A stretch of 64,000 nt of DNA from Butyricicoccus faecihominis (GCF_024462775.1 NZ_JANGCE010000005.1:1-64000), one strand, 5' to 3'; positions 41,815 to 51,055 are shown, numbered from the stretch's first letter. Program-made: numbers and translations. Notes: a model not told the origin generated them from the letters alone.

Positions 41815-42747
41815 CTATCTCTTATATTCGATTGGCCGGGTGTGCTTGGCGACAGCGGCAATGGAGATAAACAGCACCACACCGCAGACTGCCAGAAGCA
41901 CCTTGCCAAACTCTGTGAACATCAGTGTCTTGTACCACTCGGCATTTAAGAAATACATCAGCGGAATGCTGCCTAACAGCAGCACAATCATGGTAATATA
42001 CTCTTTGACCGGCTCGAACAGGAGCAAGTCCAGCTCCGCCGACACCACCCGCATATCGCTGAGTTTCGATACAATGGGCGGCAGGGTGGATTTCAAGTTG
42101 TAATCGTCCTGACACGCCACCACCGCATCCACCCATTCATGGAACACTGCATTGTCAACACAGGGCTTCATCTGCTCCAACGCTTCTTTTAAGTTGGAGT
42201 TAATGAGCTTCGCCTGCAGCAAAAAGTTTCGGAATACCTCCGCTACGGGCGGATTCAAATAAGGCTGGTTTTCCTCAATGGCGCGGATGATGGTGTTCTT
42301 TCCCCGCAGATAGCTGGTCGTAATGATGGAAAGTGCCGTTTCCAGCTCCGTGTTGATCTGCTTTTTGTGCCGCCCCGCTGTAAATTTAATATAATAAAAC
42401 GGGAGCAGGGCAAAGCCCACCGCCAGCACCGGAACCAGATAGCCGTTCTTCATGGTAAGGGAAATCATCACGCCCAGCACGAACAGCAGCATAGAGAGGA
42501 TACACAGCACGGTAAACATCCCGGACTTTCCCGTGACACGCAGGGTTTCCTTGGTTTCCAGCAATAACCGCTTTAAGCCCCTCGGCTGCTTATTCTTCCG
42601 GCTTTTCTCAATCTTGCTTTTCATGGAGGGGTTCTTCGGCTGCACATAGGCGGCAAGCCCCTCTAAAAAAGAAAAGGGCGACAACGAGAGCATGAAAAAG
42701 CTGCCCGCTACCGCCAGTAAAAATGCAATCGTTACAAGTATCGTCAA
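41815..42747 (-). CDS. TadB-like type II/IV secretion F-family membrane protein
   Basis: 310 residues. The N-terminal helix (about 2-22), a central pair (about 80-120) and two C-terminal helices (about 250-300) surround a cytoplasmic T2SSF-type domain (ELETALSIITTSYLRGKNTIIRAIEENQPYL). TadB/TadC pairs are diagnostic of type IVc (Flp/Tad) pili. The start overlaps the preceding gene by four bases and the TadC-like gene follows after 8 bases. Confidence 0.82.
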   Translation of the reverse strand: MTILVTIAFLLAVAGSFFMLSLSPFSFLEGLAAYVQPKNPSMKSKIEKSRKNKQPRGLKRLLLETKETLRVTGKSGMFTVLCILSMLLFVLGVMISLTMKNGYLVPVLAVGFALLPFYYIKFTAGRHKKQINTELETALSIITTSYLRGKNTIIRAIEENQPYLNPPVAEVFRNFLLQAKLINSNLKEALEQMKPCVDNAVFHEWVDAVVACQDDYNLKSTLPPIVSKLSDMRVVSAELDLLLFEPVKEYITMIVLLLGSIPLMYFLNAEWYKTLMFTEFGKVLLAVCGVVLFISIAAVAKHTRPIEYKR

Positions 42748-43091
42748 TATCGTTCTTCCTCCATTTCCTCTGTTTCATCTCTGTTAAAATAATTGTCCAG
42801 ATAATCACTCAGCCATGTGCCGGAAAAATTCTCATGTGTTTTTATCCTCCATACCGCCAGTTTCCCCATATCCAGATTCACATCATCCATGTGAAACAGC
42901 AGGCTGGTTACTTCTCCATTCTGAAATACAGAAATATTACGGAACACATCCCCAGCCAGTAGGATTCCGGCCTCTGTCAAAAGGCCGTTAATACCAGCCA
43001 CCCATTCGTTTAAGTCCCCGCCACACCCCTGAATGATCAGACCCTCTTTTCCTTTCATGTTCCTTAATTCCTCTATCGTTATCCGCTTCAT
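42744..43091 (-). CDS. Uncharacterised acidic protein in the Tad-like cluster
   Basis: 115 residues, soluble, no family recognised. It starts KRITIEELRNMKGKEGLIIQGCGG, contains WLSDYLDNYF and ends with an acidic tail. It overlaps the TadB-like start (ATGA) and abuts the preceding gene's stop, so it is tightly coupled to both. Context suggests an ICE accessory protein rather than a core pilus part. Confidence 0.6.
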   Translation of the reverse strand: MKRITIEELRNMKGKEGLIIQGCGGDLNEWVAGINGLLTEAGILLAGDVFRNISVFQNGEVTSLLFHMDDVNLDMGKLAVWRIKTHENFSGTWLSDYLDNYFNRDETEEMEEERY

Positions 43092-43967
43092 TTATGCTTC
43101 CTCCATTTCCTCTAAATCTTCCACAAAGTCCTCGTAGCTTTTTTCACGGGTCACGGTGTCGGACACCTCCTGCAAATGGTCAACTATGTCCCGATGGCTT
43201 TCCGGCAGATTACCGGAAATATCTTTGAGAACATCAGCAAACGCACCTAAAAAGCCCCAGCAACTATCCGTTTCTTCACCGTTTTCATAGAGCCGGAAGC
43301 CGTAGCACTGGCCGGACAGGTAATAATCGTAGGTTTCCACCTCGGACTTCAAGAGTGTCTTTGCTTTTTCCACGCTTTCTGCGGAGCAGTTACCATATTC
43401 TCTGCGGATGTCCTCTGCTGTGGCATAAATCCACCCCACCTGACCGGAATCCCATTCTGCGTGCTGGGCGCGTCCAAGGAACGAGGATGCTGACATACTC
43501 AGCCCCGAATGGTCATAGAGATTTAACGGCAGGATGATGTTCTTCTGTCCCGCAATCTCCATCAGCTCCGCATTGGACATGGTTTCAATCAGGCTGTCCT
43601 TTACCTCGCTTTTATTGGCTTCCAGACTGCCCTCAAAAAAATCGCCATGATACCACTTCTTGAAGTAGCTGTCATAGCTGCCAATCTCCCAGCCGTTACG
43701 GGAACGGTCAAATTTTAGCTCCGTGGTGGGCGCTTTGCCGGAACGCACAAACTCAAACAGGGCATATTCCGATACTGTTCGCTGAACCAAATCCTGCAAA
43801 AAGTCGTTGGGATCGGCAAAGCTGTGTTCATCGCCCAGATTATAGCGGCTGTGCCAGCACACCATACGCCCGAAATTATCATAATCGGTGCGTGGGTTTA
43901 ACGGTTCATCGTCGTACATGACCTGTAAAAGATAGGGCTGTTTCATTGCGACAAGGCTCATGCCCAT
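43092..43967 (-). CDS. Uncharacterised ICE accessory protein
   Basis: 291 residues, soluble and acidic (C-terminus VEDLEEMEEA). Recognisable only by recurrence in Clostridia ICEs; segments such as DNFGRMVCWHSRYNLGDEHSF and SGQVGWIYATAEDIRREYG are typical of small regulatory/antirestriction-like ICE proteins, but I cannot assign a function. It lies between CpaF and TadB genes with 14- and 0-base gaps, so it is co-transcribed with them. Confidence 0.6.
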   Translation of the reverse strand: MGMSLVAMKQPYLLQVMYDDEPLNPRTDYDNFGRMVCWHSRYNLGDEHSFADPNDFLQDLVQRTVSEYALFEFVRSGKAPTTELKFDRSRNGWEIGSYDSYFKKWYHGDFFEGSLEANKSEVKDSLIETMSNAELMEIAGQKNIILPLNLYDHSGLSMSASSFLGRAQHAEWDSGQVGWIYATAEDIRREYGNCSAESVEKAKTLLKSEVETYDYYLSGQCYGFRLYENGEETDSCWGFLGAFADVLKDISGNLPESHRDIVDHLQEVSDTVTREKSYEDFVEDLEEMEEA

Positions 43968-43981
43968 AGCTCACACCTCCT

Positions 43982-45352
43982 TTATGCGCTGAAAAGCCGC
44001 TGCTGTGCCGTGTAGGACATTCCATTTTCCCGCAGGCGTTTGAGCAGGCTTTCCGAGGGCGGTTCCACCGTTTCATAGTGACCGATGATTTTCGGTTTTC
44101 CGTCCACGATTCTGTTGTCCGTGATGTTAAACCGGAACAGGGTGCGAATACGCTGCTTGCTGCCACCGGGACTCCCGGCGTCCGGCAGATACTCATATTC
44201 GCAAATCTCCATCAGACGGCGGCTGTTGTCCTCCAGCTTTTTGGCAAAGGCCACGATGGGGAACGCCTTGGTCGCCAGCCCCATGAGGGTGGCGTCATCC
44301 ATGGAATAACTCTGCTTGCACAGCGTTACCATGCGGTAATAGGTATCAGCGCAGGAATTGGCATGAATCGTGGTAATCACCGCATGGCCGGTATTTGCGG
44401 CATTGATGGCCTGCATACTCTCGGCGCCTTTCATCTCCGCCACGGCCACACAGTCCGGGTTGATGGTCAGCGTGGTTTCTAAGAGTTTCACAAGGGTGAT
44501 GTTCTGCTTGGGATCATCGGAAAAGCGGGTGACAAGATGTACCACGTTATTGAGGACGTTCCCGTCCTCGTCTGTTATCGTCAGGTCAAATTCCCGGCAG
44601 CCCTGTTCCAGCGTGACAATCCGCTTGTTATAGGGGACCTGCCCCAAAATCCATGACATCAGGGTGGTCTTTCCGCTGGAAGTCGCCCCGGTGATACACA
44701 TGGAAACGCCGTGGCAGTAACAGGCCGCCAGCAAATCCAGCATTTCGGTGGTCGCCGTGCCGAAGCCCACAAACTGCTCCTTGGTCAGCTTGCGGGGGTT
44801 GACAATACGGATAGAAGCGGAAAGCCCCTTGTCCTTGTCGATTACGCCGTCCCCCATAACCGTAATACGGATTTTGTTGGACAGATGCCCTACCACGATG
44901 GTTTGTGCGCTGTCAAAAATCATACCGGACTTGTGGAGCATACGCCGGATCACGTCAATGGCGTGCTGGGGAGAGTTGAAATGCTCTTTGCTTGGCAGAA
45001 TATCGCCGTTGGAATAAGTGATTTTTACGTCTTTCCACTGGTTGATGTTGATTTCCTCCACATCGTCCCGGTAGAGGTATTTGGTCAGGAACGAAAAGCC
45101 GGTCATCTCGCCGTAAATCAGTTCGCACAGTTCGTCCGGCTCGGTATCGGCCACGCCGATCCGGTTCGCTTCAAGGTACTTCTGGATATAGCTTTTAATC
45201 AGCTCCCGGCTCTCGTCCGGGTCATCTTTCAGGGTGCTGGCATAGTGCTTGGTGATATGCTCCTGCACCTCTTTCAAGACTTCGGGAAATGGACGCAGGC
45301 GAATTTCTCCGCCCATCAGTCCAATGTTGTGAATGTTAATTGCTTCCTGCAA
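43982..45352 (-). CDS. CpaF/TadA-type pilus assembly ATPase
   Basis: 456 residues, secretion ATPase of the VirB11/PulE superfamily, CpaF branch. N-terminal helical region, then the DDVEEININ segment typical of CpaF, Walker A GATSSGKTTL (about residue 221), Asp-box region VTLEQGCREFDL, Walker B-like DCVAVAEMKG and His box HAVITTIHANS. The start is the TTG at 45352, 9 bases after AGGAGG; the frame is open to 45715 but that part is the shadow of the overlapping XF1762 gene. It powers assembly of the Tad-like pilus, or could act as a VirB11-like ATPase for the conjugation system, which otherwise lacks one. Confidence 0.9.
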   Translation of the reverse strand: MQEAINIHNIGLMGGEIRLRPFPEVLKEVQEHITKHYASTLKDDPDESRELIKSYIQKYLEANRIGVADTEPDELCELIYGEMTGFSFLTKYLYRDDVEEININQWKDVKITYSNGDILPSKEHFNSPQHAIDVIRRMLHKSGMIFDSAQTIVVGHLSNKIRITVMGDGVIDKDKGLSASIRIVNPRKLTKEQFVGFGTATTEMLDLLAACYCHGVSMCITGATSSGKTTLMSWILGQVPYNKRIVTLEQGCREFDLTITDEDGNVLNNVVHLVTRFSDDPKQNITLVKLLETTLTINPDCVAVAEMKGAESMQAINAANTGHAVITTIHANSCADTYYRMVTLCKQSYSMDDATLMGLATKAFPIVAFAKKLEDNSRRLMEICEYEYLPDAGSPGGSKQRIRTLFRFNITDNRIVDGKPKIIGHYETVEPPSESLLKRLRENGMSYTAQQRLFSA

Positions 45353-45812
45353 TTTCGGTTTCCTCCTTTCGGCTGAGGATGATTTCATATAAATGCTTGG
45401 GGCAGACCGGCGCTTTATCGGTTCTCGGTCTGCCCGGTTGGTTCCAGCTCCCGCCACGTCCGGTATAGCAGTAGGAAAAACCACTTGCCCGCAGGCTTGC
45501 ACCGCTCTCACTCTCCAAAATATAGGTAATGAGTCGGTCGTAGCCCAGCGCTTTTGCCGCACGGCGGCAGGCTCCGTACAGCTTGGAACAGGCATTTTCC
45601 GTGCCGTCCGTACACAGCCGCAGCACTTCCACCGTGCCGTGCTGGTCAATCCGGCGTGACCGTGGCCGCCCCACAATGGCAACACCGCACAGCCGCCCAT
45701 CCACATGACAGGCAAGAGAAAAACGGTGTCCCCGCACGGCCTTGTGGTGGCGGTGATATTCGGTCACATAGGCGTTGGCGTCGGCAAGTTCTATGTGCCG
45801 GATTTCCAGCAT
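45336..45812 (-). CDS. XF1762-family protein
   Basis: 158 residues. Segments ADANAYVTEYHRHHKAVRGHRF, RRIDQHGTVEVLRLCTDG and SKLYGACRRAAKALGY identify the XF1762 family, a GNAT-like fold of unknown function common on phages and ICEs. It begins on the last base of the CpaE-like gene's stop (TGATG) and overlaps the CpaF start by 17 bases. Confidence 0.85.
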   Translation of the reverse strand: MLEIRHIELADANAYVTEYHRHHKAVRGHRFSLACHVDGRLCGVAIVGRPRSRRIDQHGTVEVLRLCTDGTENACSKLYGACRRAAKALGYDRLITYILESESGASLRASGFSYCYTGRGGSWNQPGRPRTDKAPVCPKHLYEIILSRKEETEIAGSN

Positions 45813-46735
45813 CAGAACTCGCCCCGGTTTCTTGAAAAGGGCAGTTTCAGGCCGCCTTTTGCTCTGCCGGGTTTTGCCGCCTGCGGGGAAACGGACGGAC
45901 CGGCGGCTTTTTCTTTCGTGCGCTTTTCTTTTCCCATGGCCGCCGTCTGGAGTCCAAACAGTTCTCCCACAATCCGGCTGATTTCCACGCTGTACGGGGC
46001 GCTCTCCTGTGCCTGAAGCGGCTGGAATAATCTCCGTTCATTGTCCTGCTGTTCCAGCTCCGCCACATAGGGCAGCACACGATCCACGCCGCCATACTGC
46101 CCGGACACGGCCTCCCAATCCTGCCCGGCCTTCAGACATCCAATAGCGGTCTGGAACCGTTCTTTATTGAAACGGCTGTCCGCCAGCATGGGATTATGGG
46201 ATTGGAAGTAAGATATGCCTTTCAGATTTGCCGTTCCCAGCCGCAGGACCTTATCCGCAATCCCAATCCCCACAAAAGAGGCCGGGTCTGCTTCAAATAC
46301 GGCGGCACAGTCCAGAATGATGTAATCTGCCAGATACCGCAGGGACACGAACAGCTCCACAGCCTTATCCCGCGTAATCTTCGGGTACTGCATCAGGCCT
46401 TCGCCTCCCTTATATCCCAGCAGACTGATATACTCGCTATCCGGCACGGGAACGCAGGCATTCAGGATATTGGCCTGTGTCAGCCCCGGCGCGGTCAGCA
46501 GTTCTCCGAGGGAAGTGTCATGGATAGCGTCCGGGGGCAGCATGACCGGCATGACCGGTGTAAACGGGTCGCAGAACACCACAATGACGTTTTTCTTCTG
46601 TTTCGCAAGGGCCGCCGCCAGCTTGACGGCTGTGGTGGTCTTGCCGCTGCCGGGACTGCCCATGACCGCTAAAATTTTATCCCCCAGATGACCTTCTCTT
46701 GTCCCTTTGGGACAATTCACCTTGTCCTGTTCCAT
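45812..46735 (-). CDS. CpaE/TadZ-like ParA-superfamily ATPase
   Basis: 307 residues. P-loop GSPGSGKTTT at residues 26-35, switch-like strands VVFCDPFTPVMPVMLP and YIILDCAAVFEADPASF, and a C-terminal basic, Pro/Ala-rich tail. ParA/MinD-like proteins next to CpaF and CpaB are CpaE/TadZ, which place the pilus machine in the cell. Unlike the second CpaE-like protein at 32,491 the P-loop lysine is intact here, so it should hydrolyse ATP. Confidence 0.82.
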   Translation of the reverse strand: MEQDKVNCPKGTREGHLGDKILAVMGSPGSGKTTTAVKLAAALAKQKKNVIVVFCDPFTPVMPVMLPPDAIHDTSLGELLTAPGLTQANILNACVPVPDSEYISLLGYKGGEGLMQYPKITRDKAVELFVSLRYLADYIILDCAAVFEADPASFVGIGIADKVLRLGTANLKGISYFQSHNPMLADSRFNKERFQTAIGCLKAGQDWEAVSGQYGGVDRVLPYVAELEQQDNERRLFQPLQAQESAPYSVEISRIVGELFGLQTAAMGKEKRTKEKAAGPSVSPQAAKPGRAKGGLKLPFSRNRGEF

Positions 46736-46750
46736 CGTGACCGCCCTCCC

Positions 46751-47608
46751 TTATTCTTTTGCTTCATTTTCTGTGCCTGTGTCGGCTGCTTCACCGGGAG
46801 CCGGTGCCGGTGCGCCGTCTGTATTCTGGCTTTCACCCGAAACGTCCTCGCTTTCCTCGGTTTCTTCTGTTTCCACGGGGTACAGTTCCTCCAGCACCTT
46901 GTCCTGCTCGTCAAGGAATTTCCGGACGTTCTCACTGCCGCCACGATAGACCAGAGCGGCGTGGAGCTTCCCGGTCTGCTCCAGCTCCGCAAGGAGCCTT
47001 GCCTGCTCCGGTGTGGCAAGGACAGTGATGGTAGAAGCGAGTTCGGCGTCCTCGCCGTCCTCCGGTTCCTCCTGTACGTTGTTATCCGTGCCGCTGCTGG
47101 CGGTGGTGGCGATGATTTCAACATATTGAAGTTCGGCAGGAATCAAGGTCTGCCTTGCTTCGCCCACGTCACTGGCAATCAGCGAAACGATGTCGCCCCG
47201 TTCCAGCTTGCCGGACAGCCCAGCCGCAAAAGATTTAATTGTGACGGAAATCGCCCGGTTCGTGCCGTCCAGCCCAGTCAGGTACTCATTTTTAAGCTGG
47301 GGTGTGTCGGACAGCTTGCTTTCCAGCACATAATCGCCTTTGTAAAGGTCGGTATTTGCATACTTTCCAACCACGTCCTCGGCTCTGTAAACGACGTTGC
47401 CGGGGAGGTTATAGCCGCCCACCTCCACAGTGGTGAGCATTTTCGGCGTAATCTCATCGCCCTTTTTAGTTTCCGTGCTGACACGCACAATCTCCACCTT
47501 GGATTTCAGGGCATCGTTGAACATGGGCGTCAGTCCAAAGCAGATGACGAGCGCCACCACAATGCAGACCAGCCCCACCACGATACGGTTTTGCAGTAAT
47601 TTCTTCAT
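46751..47608 (-). CDS. CpaB/RcpC-like SAF-domain protein
   Basis: 285 residues. Membrane helix near the N-terminus (IVVGLVCIVVALVICFGL), then a SAF domain (KKGDEITPKMLTTVEVGGYNLPGNVV, KYANTDLYKGDYVLESKL) and an RcpC/CpaB-type region (RAISVTIKSFAAGLSGKLERGDIVSLIA). The C-terminal 60 residues are acidic and disordered. In Tad systems CpaB lies at the cell envelope; without an outer membrane here it may contact peptidoglycan. It lies between the prepilin peptidase and the CpaE-like gene. Confidence 0.88.
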   Translation of the reverse strand: MKKLLQNRIVVGLVCIVVALVICFGLTPMFNDALKSKVEIVRVSTETKKGDEITPKMLTTVEVGGYNLPGNVVYRAEDVVGKYANTDLYKGDYVLESKLSDTPQLKNEYLTGLDGTNRAISVTIKSFAAGLSGKLERGDIVSLIASDVGEARQTLIPAELQYVEIIATTASSGTDNNVQEEPEDGEDAELASTITVLATPEQARLLAELEQTGKLHAALVYRGGSENVRKFLDEQDKVLEELYPVETEETEESEDVSGESQNTDGAPAPAPGEAADTGTENEAKE

Positions 47609-47634
47609 TTACGTTTTCCTCCAAATTCAAAATT

Positions 47635-48204
47635 TTAGGTTGACAACAGCACCATAAAACAGCCAAAAGCCAGAAAGGGTGCAAGGGGGATGCTCGGCTT
47701 TTCCCGCCGAAAAGCAGCGTTCCATAAAAGTCCCATGAACAGCCCCCATACCATCATCCAGACACCGCCTGTCACGCCGAGGGCAAAGCCGCTGGCCGCC
47801 ATCAGCTTCACATCGCCGCCGCCGATTTTGTCCGTTTTCACGGCGGCAATCAGAAATGGAAGGGGAACCAGCAGAAAGCCCAGCAGGGCCGGTAAGGTTT
47901 GGAACCCCATCAGCCCCGCCATGGCAATGAGAAGATGCAGGAAGTCCGGTATTTCATAAGTAGCGGCATCACAGGCGCCCGCCATAATCAGCACTTGGCA
48001 CAGCAGGATGGAACGCAGGGCCTCCATGGAAAAACCATGCAGGCATAAAAAGACTGCCGCCACCGCCACGGTAATGTGGGCGGTAGGCGGCAGTTCTTTC
48101 CATTTCAAGTAATGGCGCAGAGCCATGTTGCAGAGCAGACTGGAAAAGAGTGCCAACAGCAGGGCGGCAACAAACCGTTCCCCGCTGTCAGCGTTCCAGA
48201 TCAT
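47635..48204 (-). CDS. Type IV prepilin peptidase (A24/TadV/CpaA-like)
   Basis: 189 residues with about six membrane helices, lacking the N-methylation domain, like TadV/CpaA. Catalytic aspartates are seen in GACDAATYEIPD (Asp79) and GGGDVKLMAASG (Asp131), the GxGD motif. It would cleave the leaders of the DUF6133 and DUF4320 proteins encoded in the same operon. It overlaps the upstream gene by 17 bases. Confidence 0.9.
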   Translation of the reverse strand: MIWNADSGERFVAALLLALFSSLLCNMALRHYLKWKELPPTAHITVAVAAVFLCLHGFSMEALRSILLCQVLIMAGACDAATYEIPDFLHLLIAMAGLMGFQTLPALLGFLLVPLPFLIAAVKTDKIGGGDVKLMAASGFALGVTGGVWMMVWGLFMGLLWNAAFRREKPSIPLAPFLAFGCFMVLLST

Positions 48205-48559
48205 CGCTGTCCTCCGGCGGCTCCGCTTCCTGTTCCAACAGCGCCCTTACCTCGCGCCGCAGCCCCACAGTCAGGTCACTGAGCGTTTCGGCAAGTATAT
48301 CCGCCATATTGAAGCCTTGTCGTGTAAAATCCTCGTACAGCTTTGAAACGGGTTTCTCATAGAACAAAAACACAGCCGTTTCTTTAGGAAAGCTCGGCTT
48401 AAAGTTTTCGATATTCTCTAAAAATGCCTTGCATACGGTGAGTTTCTGCGCCGTTTCCTCCACATCTTCTGTGGAAAAGGATGCTTTTTCCCGTATGCTT
48501 TCATAATCCGCCCTTGCAGTTCGTATCAGGCGGGCAAGCAATTCTTCCTCTGGTTTCAA
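48188..48559 (-). CDS. Uncharacterised acidic helical protein
   Basis: 123 residues, mainly helical and charged (ARLIRTARADYESIREK, RQGFNMADILAETLSDL), without membrane segments or known motif. It starts with TTG at 48559, preceded by GGAGGGA that itself lies across the MT-A70 stop. It overlaps the prepilin peptidase gene by 17 bases. Confidence 0.6.
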   Translation of the reverse strand: MKPEEELLARLIRTARADYESIREKASFSTEDVEETAQKLTVCKAFLENIENFKPSFPKETAVFLFYEKPVSKLYEDFTRQGFNMADILAETLSDLTVGLRREVRALLEQEAEPPEDSDDLER

Positions 48560-48560
48560 T

Positions 48561-49136
48561 TTATCCCTCCATTTCTTTCAAGTTTTGAATGGCCTCCCGT
48601 ATGTCCAGTCCGTCAATTTCATCACCCAGACACACCCAGCCATCATACTTCTGCCGTGCGAACAGTTCCACACGGGGAACCTCTCCCATAAGCTGCTCAA
48701 TGCGGCGGCGTACCTCGTCCGGTTTCTTGCTGTGCCGCTCCACCGGCGTGTCCACGATACAGTGGACGGCCTTTGATGCGCGTTTCGGTCTGCCTTTGGT
48801 GGCAATCAGGCACAGCTCCGGGTTGGCTCTTGTCCAAAAGCCTAATCCCCAAAACCATTTATCCGTCTGCTTTTTGCACCGCTTCACCCAGCAGAAGCCG
48901 AGTGTCTTATAAGTAAAGCCCCAGCGCCTGATTGCTTCTAAGCCTTCCAAAAGACATGGAAATGTAACCCACAAAAATAAAACACAGTCCTCCGCTGCAA
49001 TCCCTGCCACATCAAGGGCATAGATGTCCTCCTTGCTCATGGTGTGATAATGGTTTTCTGCGCTGCGCCCCCGTCCTTTTTGAGAGTAGACCTGATACGC
49101 CCATGGGGGATCGAGATATAACACGCCAAACTTCAT
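48561..49136 (-). CDS. MT-A70-family DNA adenine N6-methyltransferase
   Basis: 191 residues. DPPW motif in LYLDPPWAYQ near the N-terminus, SAM-binding and target motifs typical of the MT-A70 fold (LFLWVTFPCLLEGLEAI, WTRANPELCLIATKG), and VERHSKKPDEVRRRIEQL near the end. It methylates adenine N6, presumably in ICE DNA. It is one of three consecutive methyltransferase genes joined by ATGA overlaps, and no restriction endonuclease is adjacent. Confidence 0.9.
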   Translation of the reverse strand: MKFGVLYLDPPWAYQVYSQKGRGRSAENHYHTMSKEDIYALDVAGIAAEDCVLFLWVTFPCLLEGLEAIRRWGFTYKTLGFCWVKRCKKQTDKWFWGLGFWTRANPELCLIATKGRPKRASKAVHCIVDTPVERHSKKPDEVRRRIEQLMGEVPRVELFARQKYDGWVCLGDEIDGLDIREAIQNLKEMEG

Positions 49137-49648
49137 AGGCCGTCCTCCAGTTTCCGTTCCACCACAATAATTGTGTCATAATGGTTGCCGCCATGGGGAA
49201 TCAGACGGATATGCTCTTTTTCAAAGCCGTATTTTGTCCCAATGCCCCCACTGTTCCAACCACAGGTGATGACGATGCCGCCCGGACGCACAATACGGCT
49301 GATTTGCTCCTTTTGTTTTCGCCAATAGCTGTTCTGCGTGGTTTCCATGTTGACCGTGTAACCGAGTTTTTTATAACACTCTGACACCTGACGAGAGGAA
49401 TAGGGCGGGTCATACAGCACCATCGACACACTTTTGTCCGAAAATTGCTGCAAAAAATCCTCGGCGTCCATGTGGTAATCGCTGGTACAGGCGGGGTCTA
49501 AATCGTTTGTTATTTCTGCAAAGCGTGAGTTATTTGCAAACGGGTCTATGCTCAAACCTGCCGGGCGGTATCTGTCAATCAGCTCCGCTATGGGTTTGAT
49601 AGAAAAGGTAAAGCGGTTGGGCATTGCCCAGACTCTGTCAATCGTCAT
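49133..49648 (-). CDS. Small DNA N6-adenine methyltransferase (DPPY type)
   Basis: 171 residues with catalytic DPPY in MVLYDPPYSSRQVSECY (about residue 80). The glycine-rich SAM motif is weak; SIDPFANNSRFAEITNDLDP plays that place. RIVRPGGIVITCGWNSGG is a usual late strand. It is shorter than stand-alone restriction methyltransferases and resembles phage/ICE-borne orphan enzymes. It overlaps both neighbouring methyltransferase genes by four bases. Confidence 0.82.
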   Translation of the reverse strand: MTIDRVWAMPNRFTFSIKPIAELIDRYRPAGLSIDPFANNSRFAEITNDLDPACTSDYHMDAEDFLQQFSDKSVSMVLYDPPYSSRQVSECYKKLGYTVNMETTQNSYWRKQKEQISRIVRPGGIVITCGWNSGGIGTKYGFEKEHIRLIPHGGNHYDTIIVVERKLEDGL

Positions 49649-51051
49649 AGGCCGCCCCCAATCTCCGCCAGCCGCAGGCCAATCTCATAGACCACATTGA
49701 CCGTCACGGCGTTGCCTGCCTGCTTGTAAAGCTGGGCGTCGCTGATCCCAGCCGCCTTTGCCCGGTCAAACAGGAAGTCCTCAAAGGCTTGGAGCCGGAA
49801 ACATTCCCTCGGCGTCAGCCTGCGGATACGGCAGCACAGCAGCACGCCCATGCTCCCGCCTGTCAGCAGTGTCTGGGCGCACTGTTTCCCCACACGTCCC
49901 CGGCTGACCGTGCTGTTTGGATAGGCGAGATTGATGCCATCCCCATGGTGTGCCGTGGTATAGCCGTCCGCTTTTGCCTCCCGTATGGGAAGTCCCTCGT
50001 CATAACAGCAGATTAAAATGCCGTGTTGATCCTGACAGGTAAGCGTAAAGCAGGGTTCCCCCGGCTCCTTGAACCGTCTGCCGTTCTGCCGCTTGTTCAG
50101 CCTGTCCGGGGTAATGACCGCCCTCACGCAGTCCGGGTGTCCCTCACAGATAAAAACGCCGGAGGTTTCCCCTTTGAAATTGCCGATCCCGGAATACTGC
50201 CTTGCCCGCAGGCACCGGGCGTTTTCCGTAAACTGCGGCTTTTTTGACAGGTCAATGAAGGTGGCGCAGGGCGGTATCTGATGTTCCACAGCATACAGGC
50301 CGGTTCTTCCGGCAAAGCCCCCACCGTTTGCAGTCAGGGTAATGGAAGTGCCGGACGGGTCGTAAACCCGTTTTCCCTGCGGGCCGTCTATGAGTCTTTT
50401 AACAGGCGCAGGGTTTGTTCCGCAGAGAGGAAATACTTCTCCGGCACATCCGTCTCTAAGATGTCCAACAACGTACACGCGCTCCCGGTGCTGGGCGGTG
50501 TGAAAGTCCTTGGAATTGACAATACACCATTCTGTGTCATACCCTGCTTCCCATAGTTCAAAGAGAACGGTGGTAAAAGCTGTGCCGCTTTCGCTTGACA
50601 CAAGATGTTTAACATTCTCAACGATAAGGTATCGGGGCTTATTTTCGGCAGGCGTGCTTTTGAGCAGACCAACAACCGTAAAAAAGAGTCCACTTCTTGT
50701 TCCATGAAGTCCTGCCATTCGGCCGCTGATACTAATGTCGGTACAAGGAAACCCAAAAGTCCAGATTTCAGCTTTTGGAATTTCTCCTGCTCTGATCTGC
50801 TTAATGTCCTTGGCGTACCATTCGCCTTTACAGTTTGTTCCGTCACAGTTTTTCCTCACCTCCGCACTGCACATTTTACAAAAATTCAAGCTGGAGTCCG
50901 TCCCATAAGGGCAGGCCTCCAGCTCGTACATTGCCATATAGCTTTTATTTGCGTATTTATCAATTTCGACATGACCGACACAGGTATGTCCGCTTCTTTC
51001 GAGACCTCTACGGAATCCACCGATTCCTGCAAACAGGTCAAGAAATTTCAA
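49645..51051 (-). CDS. C5-cytosine DNA methyltransferase
   Basis: 468 residues, Dcm/M.HhaI family. Motif I FLDLFAGIGGFRRG, motif IV catalytic FGFPCTDIS, motif VI VENVKH, motif VIII QHRERVYVVG, and motif X AGNAVTVNVV near the C-terminus. A Cys-rich insert (CPYGTDSS...CKMC...C) follows motif II and may bind zinc. As the first of three orphan methyltransferases it likely shields the transferring element from recipient restriction. Confidence 0.93.
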   Translation of the reverse strand: MKFLDLFAGIGGFRRGLERSGHTCVGHVEIDKYANKSYMAMYELEACPYGTDSSLNFCKMCSAEVRKNCDGTNCKGEWYAKDIKQIRAGEIPKAEIWTFGFPCTDISISGRMAGLHGTRSGLFFTVVGLLKSTPAENKPRYLIVENVKHLVSSESGTAFTTVLFELWEAGYDTEWCIVNSKDFHTAQHRERVYVVGHLRDGCAGEVFPLCGTNPAPVKRLIDGPQGKRVYDPSGTSITLTANGGGFAGRTGLYAVEHQIPPCATFIDLSKKPQFTENARCLRARQYSGIGNFKGETSGVFICEGHPDCVRAVITPDRLNKRQNGRRFKEPGEPCFTLTCQDQHGILICCYDEGLPIREAKADGYTTAHHGDGINLAYPNSTVSRGRVGKQCAQTLLTGGSMGVLLCCRIRRLTPRECFRLQAFEDFLFDRAKAAGISDAQLYKQAGNAVTVNVVYEIGLRLAEIGGGL

Positions 51052-51055
51052 AAAG

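Noticed and set aside
45353-45715. N-terminal extension of the CpaF frame by 121 codons
   Set aside because: It lies on the XF1762 gene in another frame and has no pilus-ATPase similarity; a TTG with AGGAGG at 45352 is the better start.
43982-48204. Type II secretion or competence (Com) pilus locus
   Set aside because: CpaB, CpaE/TadZ and paired TadB/TadC with a short A24 peptidase fit Tad; no ComGC-like pilins or secretin are seen.
48561-51051. Restriction-modification system
   Set aside because: Three methyltransferases but no nuclease or specificity subunit beside them; better described as orphan modification genes.
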